NCBI GenBank assembly: GCA_964515175.1 | Contig: CAZEUR010000003.1 | Location: forward strand, 1-57,079 | Reading direction: 5' to 3' | DNA length: 57,079 bases | DNA from: CAIWGV01 sp964515175 | GTDB lineage: Bacteria > Pseudomonadota > Alphaproteobacteria > UBA7879 > UBA5542 | Part shown: piece after piece, positions 1 through 9,198 of the stretch | Position numbering within the stretch: the first letter of the stretch is position 1 | How the letters are laid out: each line of letters begins with the position of its first letter | The notes under the pieces: model-generated | The model's input: only the letters and a program-made list of their open reading frames with translations | Database searches by the model: none | What the model was told of the DNA's origin: nothing | Translations under genes and position numbers: made by a program

Positions 1-45
1 AACGAGATATAAAAAAGCCGATAAATCAGAACTCATTGAAAACTC

Positions 46-426
46 CTACTTCTTTTTAAACATTTGCAACATGCGGTTCGTCACAATAAATCCACCAAAA
101 ATATTGATGGAAGCAAGAACCACCGCAATGAATCCCATTATTTTCGAAAAATCAAAGGCTTGTCCGCCAGCGACTACTAATGCCCCTACAATGATCACAC
201 TAGAGATTGCATTTGTGACAGCCATTAAGGGAGAATGCAAGGCAGGGGTCACACGCCACACAACATAGTACCCCACAAACAAAGCAAGGGCAAAAACGGT
301 GAGGCCAGCAATGAGGACGCCAGAATCCGCGTTGTTCGCGAGCACTTCTACAGAATGTGTCTCGGGTGGCAGAATGTTCTGGACGAGAGAGCTTGTTTTT
401 TCAACAACACGGGTGCCAATACTCAT
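46..426 (-). CDS. pntAb: NAD(P) transhydrogenase subunit alpha part 2 (PntAb)
   Basis: Membrane half of the split alpha subunit of proton-translocating NAD(P)+ transhydrogenase, which uses the proton gradient to make NADPH from NADH. The 126-residue product has three hydrophobic segments (about residues 38-58, 66-86 and 92-115) and the conserved stretch around TPALHSPLMAVTNAIS that is typical of this domain. Its ATG overlaps the pntAa stop by 4 bp, so the two are translationally coupled. The beta subunit gene pntB would be expected next, beyond the left edge of the window. A separate PntAa/PntAb pair is the usual alphaproteobacterial arrangement; E. coli has them fused. Confidence 0.93.
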   Translation of the reverse strand: MSIGTRVVEKTSSLVQNILPPETHSVEVLANNADSGVLIAGLTVFALALFVGYYVVWRVTPALHSPLMAVTNAISSVIIVGALVVAGGQAFDFSKIMGFIAVVLASINIFGGFIVTNRMLQMFKKK

Positions 427-1643
427 TTTTTCTTTCCTTTCGTTGGAGCGTTCTTGGAAGAAGCTTTTTTAGGCGTCTCCTTTTTTGCTGAGACTTTTTT
501 TTCTTCAGTCTTTGTTAGAAGATCAGACCGTAAAACTTTGCCCTCATGAGTCAACAAAATAGCGCTGACAATCTCATCCTCTGGACTGAAGACAATCTTC
601 TTTTCTTTTTCGTCAAACAATAGTTTAAATAAGTTGAAGATATTGCGGGCAAAGAGATCAGAGGCGTCTCTGGCAATTTGAGACACTAGATTTGCGGGGC
701 CCACAATCTTGACACCATATTTCTCAACAGTTTTCCCAAATTCACTGAGGGAACAGTTTCCCCCGGACTCTACGGCCAAATCCACGATAACGGATCCTGG
801 CTTCATACTCTTCACCATATCTTCTGTGAGGAGAAGGGGAGCCGGGCGCCCTGGAATCAAGGCCGTGGTGATAATAACATCCACTTTTTGAACCGTTTCT
901 GCTAATTTTTGTGCTTGACGTTTCTTATAAGCCTCATCCATCTCTTTGGCATATCCTCCGGATGTCTCTGCATTCATGGTTTCATCCACTTGAATGAATG
1001 TGGCCCCTAAGCTTTCCACCTGTTCTTTGGCAGCAGCTCTTACATCATAGGCCATCACAACCGCGCCCAGTCGACGGGCAGTAGCAATGGCTTGAAGGCC
1101 TGCAACACCGGCACCGATAACCAAAACTTTTGCGGGCAGGATAGTTCCTGCGGCCGTCATCATCATGGGAAAGGCCCTGTCAAAAACAGAGGCGGCTTCA
1201 AGTACAGCTCGGTATCCTGCTAAGTTGCTTTGGGACGAAAGGACGTCCATGGTTTGCGCCCGGGTAATGCGGGGAACAAGCTCTAGCGCTACTGCATTAA
1301 TTCCAGCATCTTTATAGGCATTTAAATCTTCCGGATGATTCAAAATTCCAAGGGTGGCGATAACTGTGGCTCCTTTTGGATAATGAGAGATCTCTTTACC
1401 TTTTTCCAGAAGGGGTTTCTGAACCTTTAGAATGACTTTTGCATCTTTGTAAAGAGGGGCTCCCCCTTTGGAGAGTTTTGCTCCCGCTTCTTTATAGAGA
1501 GAGTCTGGAATAGATGCGCTAAGGCCGGCATCTTCTTCCACCACAACATTACATCCTAGAGCCACCAACTTTTTGACTGTTTCAGGACTTGCTGCAACAC
1601 GTCCTTCATGGGGGCGAACTTCCTTCGGAATAACGATCTTCAT
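423..1643 (-). CDS. pntAa: NAD(P) transhydrogenase subunit alpha part 1 (PntAa)
   Basis: Soluble NAD(H)-binding domain I of the transhydrogenase, 406 residues, related to alanine dehydrogenase. It starts with the family opening MKIVIPKEVRPHEGRVA. A Rossmann glycine motif GAGVAG lies at about residues 177-182, and the mobile-loop region follows at about 215-250. The last 25 or so residues are very rich in lysine and serine (KKETPKKASSKNAPTKGKKK) and extend beyond the catalytic domain; such a tail is not needed for the fold and may be lineage-specific. The gene sits 26 bp downstream of secF on the same strand and overlaps pntAb by 4 bp. Family assignment is secure. Confidence 0.95.
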   Translation of the reverse strand: MKIVIPKEVRPHEGRVAASPETVKKLVALGCNVVVEEDAGLSASIPDSLYKEAGAKLSKGGAPLYKDAKVILKVQKPLLEKGKEISHYPKGATVIATLGILNHPEDLNAYKDAGINAVALELVPRITRAQTMDVLSSQSNLAGYRAVLEAASVFDRAFPMMMTAAGTILPAKVLVIGAGVAGLQAIATARRLGAVVMAYDVRAAAKEQVESLGATFIQVDETMNAETSGGYAKEMDEAYKKRQAQKLAETVQKVDVIITTALIPGRPAPLLLTEDMVKSMKPGSVIVDLAVESGGNCSLSEFGKTVEKYGVKIVGPANLVSQIARDASDLFARNIFNLFKLLFDEKEKKIVFSPEDEIVSAILLTHEGKVLRSDLLTKTEEKKVSAKKETPKKASSKNAPTKGKKK

Positions 1644-1669
1644 GACGTACCTTTCAAAATAATTGAGAG

Positions 1670-2593
1670 TTAAGCTTTTTCTTCAGCCGGGACTTCTTTT
1701 CTAATCTTAAATCCAAGCGTCAGCAATAAGGGGGCTGCCAAACAAATGGACGAATAGGTCCCAACAGCGATACCGATGAGAATGGGTAAACTGTAAGCGG
1801 CCAGCACATCCCCTCCAAAGAAATAAAGGGCTAAGAGGGATAGAATGGTGGCTGACGAGGTGAGGACAGTTCTTGAAAGAGTGTCATTGATGGATTTATT
1901 CAACAGGGTTTCAAGGTCTGTTGTTTTATACTTCCGTAAGTTTTCGCGAATGCGATCATAAATCACAACCGTATCATTGATGGAATATCCCACCGTGATC
2001 AGGATTGAAACTAAGGCCGTTGCATTAAATTCAAGGCCAAAAATCGTATAGAGAGCGGCCACCGCAAAGGCATCATGAATGAGCGAGATCACCGCACAGA
2101 TCCCAAAATGCCATTCAAAACGGATCCAGATGTAGCAGAGCATGGCAAGCATGGCCCACAAAACCGCCTGCAAACAGTTGCTAATAAGTTCTTGACCCAT
2201 GCGGGGCCCCACATTTTCAATGCGACGATATTCCACATCAGGGCCCAAGAGATGCTTAATCTGGTCAATTACACCAAGCTGGGCGGTCTCATCTCGATCT
2301 TGACGATCAATGCGGATTAAAATGTCCTCATTGGTCCCAAACTCCTGGAGAGACACCTCTCCAATGCCCAAATTATTGGCTTTATGTCGAAGATCTGCCA
2401 TATCAGGGGGTGTTGTGCATCGAGCCTCAATGAGAGTGCCTCCCGTGAAATCGATGCCGTAGTTGATGTCATTTATGAAATAACCCGCAATGGCGGCCAG
2501 CACCATGAAGGCGGAAACACCATAGTTCACAAAACGCCACTTAATGAAGTTTATGTGAATTTTGGAAGAAATAAGCGCGATTCCTGAAAACAT
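1670..2593 (-). CDS. secF: Protein translocase subunit SecF
   Basis: RND-type membrane protein that works with SecD and YajC to use the proton gradient in late steps of Sec export. The product has an N-terminal membrane helix, the periplasmic signature YGIDFTGGTLIEA, and five further hydrophobic segments in the C-terminal half. I chose the ATG at 2593, giving 307 residues beginning MFSGIALISSK. It has a GAGG Shine-Dalgarno six bases upstream and begins just after the secD stop. A start at 2632 would add 13 residues that look unlike SecF and would overlap secD by 31 bp. Order yajC-secD-secF is the common one. Confidence 0.94.
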   Translation of the reverse strand: MFSGIALISSKIHINFIKWRFVNYGVSAFMVLAAIAGYFINDINYGIDFTGGTLIEARCTTPPDMADLRHKANNLGIGEVSLQEFGTNEDILIRIDRQDRDETAQLGVIDQIKHLLGPDVEYRRIENVGPRMGQELISNCLQAVLWAMLAMLCYIWIRFEWHFGICAVISLIHDAFAVAALYTIFGLEFNATALVSILITVGYSINDTVVIYDRIRENLRKYKTTDLETLLNKSINDTLSRTVLTSSATILSLLALYFFGGDVLAAYSLPILIGIAVGTYSSICLAAPLLLTLGFKIRKEVPAEEKA

Positions 2594-2601
2594 GGGAGAC
2601 C

Positions 2602-4185
2602 TCAAATGGGAAGGGGTTTGTTGCGACCCCATCCTCTCATCCAGAGTAATACCAATACCTTACTGAGCACAATGGCCGTAAAGAAAGAAATAACGATTCC
2701 AAGACCCAAGTTCACGGCAAATCCCCGCACAGCCCCTGTTCCAAAAATGTAGAGCAAGACAGCTCCAATAATACTTGTAATGTTGGAATCAAGAATGGTG
2801 GACATGGCCCGGGAATACCCTTCCCCGATGGCATTCATAGGAGCTTGTTTGTTTCGGATTTCTTCGCGAATGCGCTCATAAATGAGGATATTGGCATCAA
2901 TGGCCATGCCCAGAGACAAAGCAATTCCCGCAATGCCAGGAAGCGTTAGGGTGGCCCCAAAAAAGGTGAGGGCAGAAATCAAGAAGACACCATTCATGAT
3001 GAGGCAGATGTTTGCGATGCCACCAAACAGGAGTCCATAAAAAACAAACATGAATAGGAGGACAAACCCAATGGAAATAAGGGTTGCCAGTTTACCCGCT
3101 TGAATAGAATCAGATCCAAGTTCTGGACCCACTGTGCGCTCTTCAAGGGGAGTAAGAGGCGCCGGTAAAGCACCTGCTCGTAACAAAATGGCGAGGTTAC
3201 GGGCACTCTTGAGATCAAAATTTCCCTGAATAATTCCAGATCCTCCAGGGATTGGCGTATTAATAACCGGGGCACAAATGATTTTATCATCAAGGATAAT
3301 TGCGAATTGACGGCCAATATTGTTTTTGGTGATGTCCGCAAATTTACGAGCCCCTACGGCATCCAGCTTGAAGCTCACCACATCTTGACCCTCTGAGGCG
3401 GTGGCTTTTGCATCTTCCAACATCTCGCCACTAATATCAGTTTTCTTCTGAACAAAGTAGGCATGACCATGGGCTCGTTCATCGCCCTCGTCGTACTGCA
3501 AAACTTCATATCCCAGAGGCGCTGACTTTGTCTTTGGGTCATGGGGGATAAGAGTCGGATGAACAAGCCTAAAGGATAGCTTAGCAGTCTTCCCTAAGAG
3601 ATCTTTCACTTGGGCGGGATCACTTACACCCGGCAATTGCAAAAGAATTCGATTGTTTCCTTGTTGCTGAATAGAAGGCTCTTTTGTTCCCATTTCGTCA
3701 ATGCGGCGACGCACAATTTCAATGGATTGTTTTACCGCCCCATCTTCCCTCTCTTTAATAGCGTGGTCACTAATCTTCAGAGAAACTTCGCCATTATTGG
3801 AGGAAGACACTTGGGCTCCTTCCGTTAGGTTCCGGAGAATCTTAGAAATTTTTTCTGATTGTTCTGAGTTTCGAGGAGTTACCTTTAAAATGGTTCCCCC
3901 CTCAAGACGTAGATTCATATAAAGGATCTTTTCTTGCCGAAAAACACGACGAACCTCATCCAAAAGAGACGCCATATGCTCTTTGAAAACATTCCGTGTA
4001 TCTACCTCTAAAAGAACGGAGGACCCTCCCTGAAGATCAAGACCTAAAGTGACTTGTTCTTTGGGGAAAAAGGATGGAAGAGAATTCAAAGTTTCTGAGG
4101 ACAGAAAATTTGCCAAACCAAGCCAGAGTCCGACAAAACAGACTCCGAAAACGAGGGTTAATCTCCAGCGAGACAGGTAGGGCAT
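2602..4185 (-). CDS. secD: Protein translocase subunit SecD
   Basis: Large subunit of the SecDF accessory complex of Sec translocation, 527 residues. A single membrane helix lies at about residues 9-27, followed by the conserved GLDLQGGSSVLLEVD stretch at the start of the periplasmic P1 region. Five C-terminal membrane segments begin near residue 360, with the RND motif GMAIDANILIYERIREE. The gene lies 6 bp downstream of yajC. Length and motif order match the family, and no damage is visible. Confidence 0.96.
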   Translation of the reverse strand: MPYLSRWRLTLVFGVCFVGLWLGLANFLSSETLNSLPSFFPKEQVTLGLDLQGGSSVLLEVDTRNVFKEHMASLLDEVRRVFRQEKILYMNLRLEGGTILKVTPRNSEQSEKISKILRNLTEGAQVSSSNNGEVSLKISDHAIKEREDGAVKQSIEIVRRRIDEMGTKEPSIQQQGNNRILLQLPGVSDPAQVKDLLGKTAKLSFRLVHPTLIPHDPKTKSAPLGYEVLQYDEGDERAHGHAYFVQKKTDISGEMLEDAKATASEGQDVVSFKLDAVGARKFADITKNNIGRQFAIILDDKIICAPVINTPIPGGSGIIQGNFDLKSARNLAILLRAGALPAPLTPLEERTVGPELGSDSIQAGKLATLISIGFVLLFMFVFYGLLFGGIANICLIMNGVFLISALTFFGATLTLPGIAGIALSLGMAIDANILIYERIREEIRNKQAPMNAIGEGYSRAMSTILDSNITSIIGAVLLYIFGTGAVRGFAVNLGLGIVISFFTAIVLSKVLVLLWMRGWGRNKPLPI

Positions 4186-4191
4186 AGGTCC

Positions 4192-4515
4192 TTACTTCTT
4201 TTTCTTAACGGTCTTTTTAGCAACTGGCTTTACTTCAGAAACAATCCCACCAGAAGAGAGCAGAGACGTAATTGTAGACCGTGCAACTGTTACATTCACG
4301 GATGGCGCAATGCGAACTTCTAGTTCCGACTCCATTACTTTTACAACAGTGCCAATAAGACCACCGGCGGTTAAGACACGATCCCCAGACTTGATGCCGG
4401 CAATCATCTGCTGATGCTCTTTCGCTTTTTTGCTTTGAGGGCGAATGACCAAAAAATACATAACAACGAAGATAAGGGCGATGGGCAACAAACCCATTAA
4501 ATCAAAAGCTTTCAT
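4192..4515 (-). CDS. yajC: Sec translocon accessory protein YajC
   Basis: Small single-span membrane protein of the SecDF-YajC complex, 107 residues. It has one hydrophobic helix (about residues 7-25) followed by the family motif VIRPQSKKAKEHQQMI. A small beta domain then contains GDRVLTAGGLIGTV. The C-terminus is basic (VAKKTVKKKK). It lies directly upstream of secD and is probably co-transcribed with it. The 61 bp separating it from the metal transporter gene upstream may hold its own promoter, but I could not identify one with confidence. Confidence 0.95.
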   Translation of the reverse strand: MKAFDLMGLLPIALIFVVMYFLVIRPQSKKAKEHQQMIAGIKSGDRVLTAGGLIGTVVKVMESELEVRIAPSVNVTVARSTITSLLSSGGIVSEVKPVAKKTVKKKK

Positions 4516-4576
4516 TCAGGTCTCCTTAAAAAAATTTTATTATGATTACCATGTTTGAGGAAGAGACTCAAGGATA

Positions 4577-5440
4577 TTATTGCATGGACTTGAGCAGCAG
4601 ATTCACATTATATCTTATCATCTCCAGATATGTGGGAGCAGGGCCATCTTTAGAAGAGAGGGAATCAGAATAAAGGGTGCCTCCTAATGTGGCCCCCCCC
4701 TCTTGAGCGATTTGTTTTAAGAGTTTTGGGTCTGCAATGTTTTCAATAAAAACAGTCTTGATATTATATTTTTTAATCTTCTTAATCAGGTCCACTACAT
4801 TTTGCACCTTAGCTTCTGTTTCAGTGCTGATACCTTTTGGGGCCAAGAACTCAATGCCATAAGTATTTCCAAAATACCCAAAGGCATCATGGGCTGTGAT
4901 AATTTTACGTTTTTGGGGAGGAATTTGATCAATTTCTTCTCGGACATAGCGATCCAATTTTGTTAGCTCACTGAGGTAGGCATTAGCTCTCTTCTCATAA
5001 TAGTTCTCTGATGCAGGGTCTACTTTCTTGAGGGCCTCTAGAATATTGGTCACATAAATCTTGGCGTTGGGAATGCTGTGCCAGGCATGAGGGTCTCGAA
5101 TGAGTGTTCCCTCAAATACCAGGCGAGGATGAACCGCATCGCTTACCACAATGAGTTCCCTTTTGTAATTAGAGGATTCAATGAGTCTTTGAAGCCACCC
5201 CTCAAATCCTAAGCCATTAATAAAAACAAGATCTGCGTCTGTTATCTTTTTAATATCAGAAGGCTTTGGTTCGTACATGTGGGGGTCTTGATTCTCTCCC
5301 ACAAGAGAGACTACCTCAATACGATCGCCCCCAACTTGTTGCACCAGATCGGCTAGAATACTAAAGGTGGCCACAGCTTTTATTTTAGGATCAGCCCAAA
5401 CAGGTGTTAAAAGTAGGAAAAATAAAATAAATTTTTTCAC
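4577..5440 (-). CDS. Metal ABC transporter substrate-binding protein (Mn/Zn/Fe type, SitA/ZnuA family)
   Basis: Cluster A-I periplasmic metal-binding protein, 287 residues with an N-terminal signal peptide (MKKFILFFLLLTPVWA). The four expected metal ligands are visible: His in NQDPHMYEP, His in DPHAWHS, an acidic residue in the STETEAKV or FIEN region, and Asp in TLYSDSLSS. It lacks the long His/Asp-rich loop typical of zinc-specific ZnuA, which points toward a manganese/iron (SitA/MntC-like) specificity. That is inference: the loop alone does not settle the metal. It overlaps the permease gene by 4 bp and is the last gene of an ATPase-permease-binding protein operon. Confidence 0.9.
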   Translation of the reverse strand: MKKFILFFLLLTPVWADPKIKAVATFSILADLVQQVGGDRIEVVSLVGENQDPHMYEPKPSDIKKITDADLVFINGLGFEGWLQRLIESSNYKRELIVVSDAVHPRLVFEGTLIRDPHAWHSIPNAKIYVTNILEALKKVDPASENYYEKRANAYLSELTKLDRYVREEIDQIPPQKRKIITAHDAFGYFGNTYGIEFLAPKGISTETEAKVQNVVDLIKKIKKYNIKTVFIENIADPKLLKQIAQEGGATLGGTLYSDSLSSKDGPAPTYLEMIRYNVNLLLKSMQ

Positions 5441-6297
5441 GATTTTTTATACTTTCTGTGATGAAGAATACTGCCATAGGGACCAAAAATAAGGGATAGG
5501 ATATAAACAACACCTGCCAAGAGAACAATGGTGGGACCAGAAGGCCAATCGGTGTGGTAGGACAAGATAAGTCCAAAGAATCCTGTGGTGGCGGCAATGC
5601 AGATGGCAAGGAGAAAGAGTTCGGTCATTTGTTTCGCCCAAAAGCGAGCACTAATGGCAGGGACCATCATAATGCCGAGAGAGAGAAGAGTGCCGAGGGT
5701 TGCAAATCCTGAAACCAAATTTAGAACCACAAGACCTAAGAAGATCACCTGATAATATCCTCCTCTACCATGGGTTGATTTTAGGAAGGCAGGATCAAAG
5801 CATTCAATGAGGAGAGGCCTATAAATGCAGGCTAAAACAAGTAGCGTGAGGGATGAAATCATCCCCATGGAGAGGAGGGCATCATCATCAACAGAAAGCG
5901 CAGACCCGAAAAGAATATGAGTTAAATCTACGGCGCTGTGTTTGAGAGAAATAAGAAGAACTCCCAAGGAGAGAGCAATCAGAAAAAAGCCTGCAAAACT
6001 TGCATCTTCTTTGAGTTGGGTGAATCGGGAGGTGAGGCCCGCGAGTAACGCCATAATAAGTCCTGCAGTGAGGCCACCAACCCCCATGGCAATGAGCGAG
6101 AATCCGCCCAAGATATACCCCACAGCGACTCCTGGGAGAAGGGCATGGGAAAGGGCATCCCCCATCAAACTCATGCGCCTTAGAACGAGAAGAACACCAA
6201 TCGGTCCTGCACCAAAGGCCAGGCAAAGACAGCTTACCAACGCTTTTCGCATGAAGGCGTATTGAAGAGGTTCGAGAAAAAAATCCACCATTGTCAT
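5437..6297 (-). CDS. Metal ABC transporter permease (ZnuB/SitC family)
   Basis: Integral membrane subunit of the metal importer, 286 residues with about eight hydrophobic segments. The first region carries MRRMSLMGDALSHALLPGVA-like sequence, which is diagnostic of the ABC-3 permease family (the conserved MGDALSHALLPG stretch is at about residues 45-57). Translational coupling is suggested by 4 bp overlaps with both neighbours, the ATPase upstream and the binding protein downstream. The substrate is probably Mn, Zn or Fe; the sequence alone does not decide. Confidence 0.92.
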   Translation of the reverse strand: MTMVDFFLEPLQYAFMRKALVSCLCLAFGAGPIGVLLVLRRMSLMGDALSHALLPGVAVGYILGGFSLIAMGVGGLTAGLIMALLAGLTSRFTQLKEDASFAGFFLIALSLGVLLISLKHSAVDLTHILFGSALSVDDDALLSMGMISSLTLLVLACIYRPLLIECFDPAFLKSTHGRGGYYQVIFLGLVVLNLVSGFATLGTLLSLGIMMVPAISARFWAKQMTELFLLAICIAATTGFFGLILSYHTDWPSGPTIVLLAGVVYILSLIFGPYGSILHHRKYKKS

Positions 6298-7043
6298 ACC
6301 ATTAAATTCTTGAAGGCTTTTTTAATATTGGCCTCTGTCAAAATTTTTGAAGTTTTTCCCCATCCCACACATTGACGACCCAGGAGGACTGTCTCGGGGA
6401 AATATTTTTCTACAAGATCCAAATTATGAAGAGCCACTAAAACCGTCTTGCCCTGACGATTCCAATCCAAAATAAATTTAATCAAATGAGTGCATGTTTG
6501 AGTGTCGATGGCCGTAAAAGGTTCATCCAAAATAATCAATGAGGCATCCTGCATAAAAATTCGGGCGAAAAGCATGCGTTGGAACTGTCCTCCAGAAAGA
6601 GATCCGATAAGTCTATTCTCAAATCCATTTAATCCTACTTTCTCAAGAGTTTTTTTGATCAATATAATCTGTTCTGGCGTATAAGCTTTAAAAGCACCTA
6701 CTTGAGCTAGAAGCCCCATTCCTACCACGTCAAATACCGTTAAGGGAAAACTGGTATCAAATTCATTCTTTTGGGGAAGATAAGCTGTATCACAGAGATT
6801 TTTGCAGTAATGAGTAACGGATCCTTTCGAAGGTCGAATAAGTTTTTGAAGTGCTTTAATAAATGTGCTTTTCCCACCCCCATTGGGCCCAATAATGGCC
6901 GTTAGGCTTCCTGGTTCAAAGGTGCCAGAAATATTTTCCAAGGCCAAAGTTTCATGATAAGAAACAGTTAGCTCTTTAACCTGAATTTTATTTGTATGGG
7001 AATGCGCGTGCATCAGAGAATAGCCCAAAAAATAGCACCCCAT
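6294..7043 (-). CDS. Metal ABC transporter ATP-binding protein (ZnuC/SitB family)
   Basis: ATPase that drives the metal importer, up to 249 residues. Motifs in order: Walker A GPNGGGKST (residues 52-60), Q-loop YLPQKNEFD, ABC signature LSGGQFQRMLFARI, Walker B LIILDEPFTAID and switch His in VALHNLDL. Start choice is uncertain: the ATG at 7043 has no purine-rich Shine-Dalgarno, and an internal ATG at 7013 (MHAHSHTNKIQVK) gives the length usual for the family. The residues after that second Met are His-rich, which could reflect metal handling. First gene of the three-gene importer operon. Confidence 0.9.
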   Translation of the reverse strand: MGCYFLGYSLMHAHSHTNKIQVKELTVSYHETLALENISGTFEPGSLTAIIGPNGGGKSTFIKALQKLIRPSKGSVTHYCKNLCDTAYLPQKNEFDTSFPLTVFDVVGMGLLAQVGAFKAYTPEQIILIKKTLEKVGLNGFENRLIGSLSGGQFQRMLFARIFMQDASLIILDEPFTAIDTQTCTHLIKFILDWNRQGKTVLVALHNLDLVEKYFPETVLLGRQCVGWGKTSKILTEANIKKAFKNLMV

Positions 7044-7110
7044 AAAAGGAGGATAAGGGGAAGAATTCGAAGAAGTCTCTGGAAAAAACTATAAAAAAGA
7101 GGGGACATCA

Positions 7111-8652
7111 TCACTCTTTAGAAGACTTGAACTCTTTAACAAACTTTTCAAGAATTTCTGACAATTTTCCGGCTACTTTTTCTGTGAGTCCATCCTTGTG
7201 TTCTAGATCCCTCAGAAGAGTCTTATGACTACGATGCATAAAAGACAGAAGTTTGGATTGGAATTCTCCAATTTGAGACTTCTCCAGGGGGGATAAAAAC
7301 CCATGGACGCCTGCAAACAAAACGACCACCTCTTCAGAAACAGAAAGAGGTGCGTATTGAGGTTGTTTTAAAAGCTCAGACAGACGTTCTCCTCGATGTA
7401 AGAGTTTTAAGGTATTCTCATCAAGATCTGACGCAAACTGAGAAAACGTTGCCATTTCTCGATATTGAGCCAGTTCAAGCTTCAAAGTTCCTGCCACTTG
7501 TTTCATGGCTTTGGTTTGGGCCGCAGATCCAATACGACTCACAGATAACCCCACGTTAATGGCGGGGCGAAACCCTTGGTAGAAGAGCTCTGTTTCCAAA
7601 AATATTTGACCATCTGTTATAGAAATTACATTTGTGGGGATATAAGCAGAAACATCTCCCGATTGCGTCTCAATAATGGGAAGAGCCGTTAGGGAACCCC
7701 CTCCTTTTTCATTGCTTAATTTAGCTGCCCGCTCTAACAATCGGGAATGCAAAAAGAAAATGTCTCCAGGATACGCTTCCCGTCCAGGAGGTCTTCTGAG
7801 CAGCAAAGAAATCTGGCGATAGGCAACCGCCTGTTTTGAAAGGTCATCATAAATGATGAGAGCATGCATCCCGTTGTCTCGAAAATATTCGCCCATGGCG
7901 CATCCTGTATAGGGAGCTAGGAACTGGAGAGAGGCAGGATCAGAGGCAGTGGCCGCCACAATAATGGAATACTCCATGGCGCCTCGTTCTTCTAAAATTT
8001 TTACGAGCTGTGCAACGGACGATCTTTTTTGACCAATGGCCACATAAATACAAAAAACCTGGCTATCTTTTGACCCTGTGTCATTAGAAGCTTTTTGGTT
8101 TAGGATTGTATCGACGGCAAGGGCTGTCTTTCCTGTTTGTCGATCGCCAATGATCAGTTCTCTTTGGCCCCGACCAATAGGGACCAAACTGTCGATGGAT
8201 TTAATGCCCGTTTGCAGAGGCTCATTCACAGATTGACGGTCGATAATGCCGGGAGCTGCGGATTCGATGGGCATTAAAGTTGTATCTTTCAAGGGACCTT
8301 TCCCATCGATAGGGTTTCCAAGAGCGTCGACTACACGTCCGAGCAATCCCATGCCGGAAGGAACCTTAATGACAGATCCCGTGGAATATACCATCATGCC
8401 TTCATTTACAGAGCGATTTCCTCCAAAAACAACAGCACCAACAGTATCTTCATCCAAATTTAAGGCCATTCCCATGACGTCATTTTCAAAACGGAGCATT
8501 TCTCCAGCAGCCACACTATCCAATCCATAAATGGTGGCAATGCCGTCACCTACTGAAATGACTTTGCCCGCTTTTTCTAGATGAGTTTTTTTATCGAAAT
8601 CTTTAATTCGTTCTTTAATAATTTCGAGCATTTCTGAGGAATTTAAGGCCAT
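7111..8652 (-). CDS. atpA: F1Fo ATP synthase subunit alpha
   Basis: Non-catalytic nucleotide-binding subunit of the F1 head, 513 residues, full length. Walker A GDRQTGKTA is near residue 170, and the arginine-finger region VSRIGSAAQ is present. It abuts atpH directly upstream. The usual next genes atpG, atpD and atpC do not follow: after 67 bp comes the metal ABC transporter. So the F1 operon is split at this point in this genome. Confidence 0.97.
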   Translation of the reverse strand: MALNSSEMLEIIKERIKDFDKKTHLEKAGKVISVGDGIATIYGLDSVAAGEMLRFENDVMGMALNLDEDTVGAVVFGGNRSVNEGMMVYSTGSVIKVPSGMGLLGRVVDALGNPIDGKGPLKDTTLMPIESAAPGIIDRQSVNEPLQTGIKSIDSLVPIGRGQRELIIGDRQTGKTALAVDTILNQKASNDTGSKDSQVFCIYVAIGQKRSSVAQLVKILEERGAMEYSIIVAATASDPASLQFLAPYTGCAMGEYFRDNGMHALIIYDDLSKQAVAYRQISLLLRRPPGREAYPGDIFFLHSRLLERAAKLSNEKGGGSLTALPIIETQSGDVSAYIPTNVISITDGQIFLETELFYQGFRPAINVGLSVSRIGSAAQTKAMKQVAGTLKLELAQYREMATFSQFASDLDENTLKLLHRGERLSELLKQPQYAPLSVSEEVVVLFAGVHGFLSPLEKSQIGEFQSKLLSFMHRSHKTLLRDLEHKDGLTEKVAGKLSEILEKFVKEFKSSKE

Positions 8653-9198
8653 TTAAGCTCCTATTCTGTGGCGTTGCAATTGATCAAGTTGACTTTTTAT
8701 GGAGGCATCCATGTAAAAAGACTCGGCCATTAGGGTGAATCCACCATAAATACTGGAATCAATTTTATAAATAATTTCAACCTTTTTATCAAAAATCTTC
8801 TCCAGTTTTCCTTTTAAGGATTTTATGGAAGGGGACGAAATCAGATCCTTTTTTGCCAGAGTCACAGTAGCTTTTACATGATTTGTTTCTGCTAAAAATA
8901 AAGCCTCATAGGCTGCCATAATCTCCACAATGTGATGAATATGCTTGAGGTCAATTAAAATTTTTAAAAAGCGCATTGCTTCTGGAGAAAGTTTTAAGCG
9001 CGGGAGTGCGGCCAGCTTATCTTCATCGGAGAAAAGAGGATTGCAAAAAATCTCCCGCAAAGAGTCATCCATAAGAAGTTTTTTTAATTTCTCTAGGGAA
9101 TTGAATATAGATTTAAGTTTTGATTTATCTCTCTTGTATGTTTCAAGCAAACCAAGAGCGCAACTTTCAACTATTTTCTTGTCTTTACTTTGAAGCAT
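8653..9198 (-). CDS. atpH: F1Fo ATP synthase subunit delta (AtpH)
   Basis: Stator subunit that links the F1 alpha subunits to the b/b' stalk, 181 residues. Sequence is divergent, as usual for this family, but the C-terminal pattern ATVTLAKKDL...LEKIFDKKVEIIYKIDSSIYGGFTL matches the delta/OSCP signature, with a GG turn near residue 153. The neighbour atpA immediately downstream supports the assignment. Its start lies inside the end of hpf (14 bp overlap), which is an unusual partner for atpH. Confidence 0.92.
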   Translation of the reverse strand: MLQSKDKKIVESCALGLLETYKRDKSKLKSIFNSLEKLKKLLMDDSLREIFCNPLFSDEDKLAALPRLKLSPEAMRFLKILIDLKHIHHIVEIMAAYEALFLAETNHVKATVTLAKKDLISSPSIKSLKGKLEKIFDKKVEIIYKIDSSIYGGFTLMAESFYMDASIKSQLDQLQRHRIGA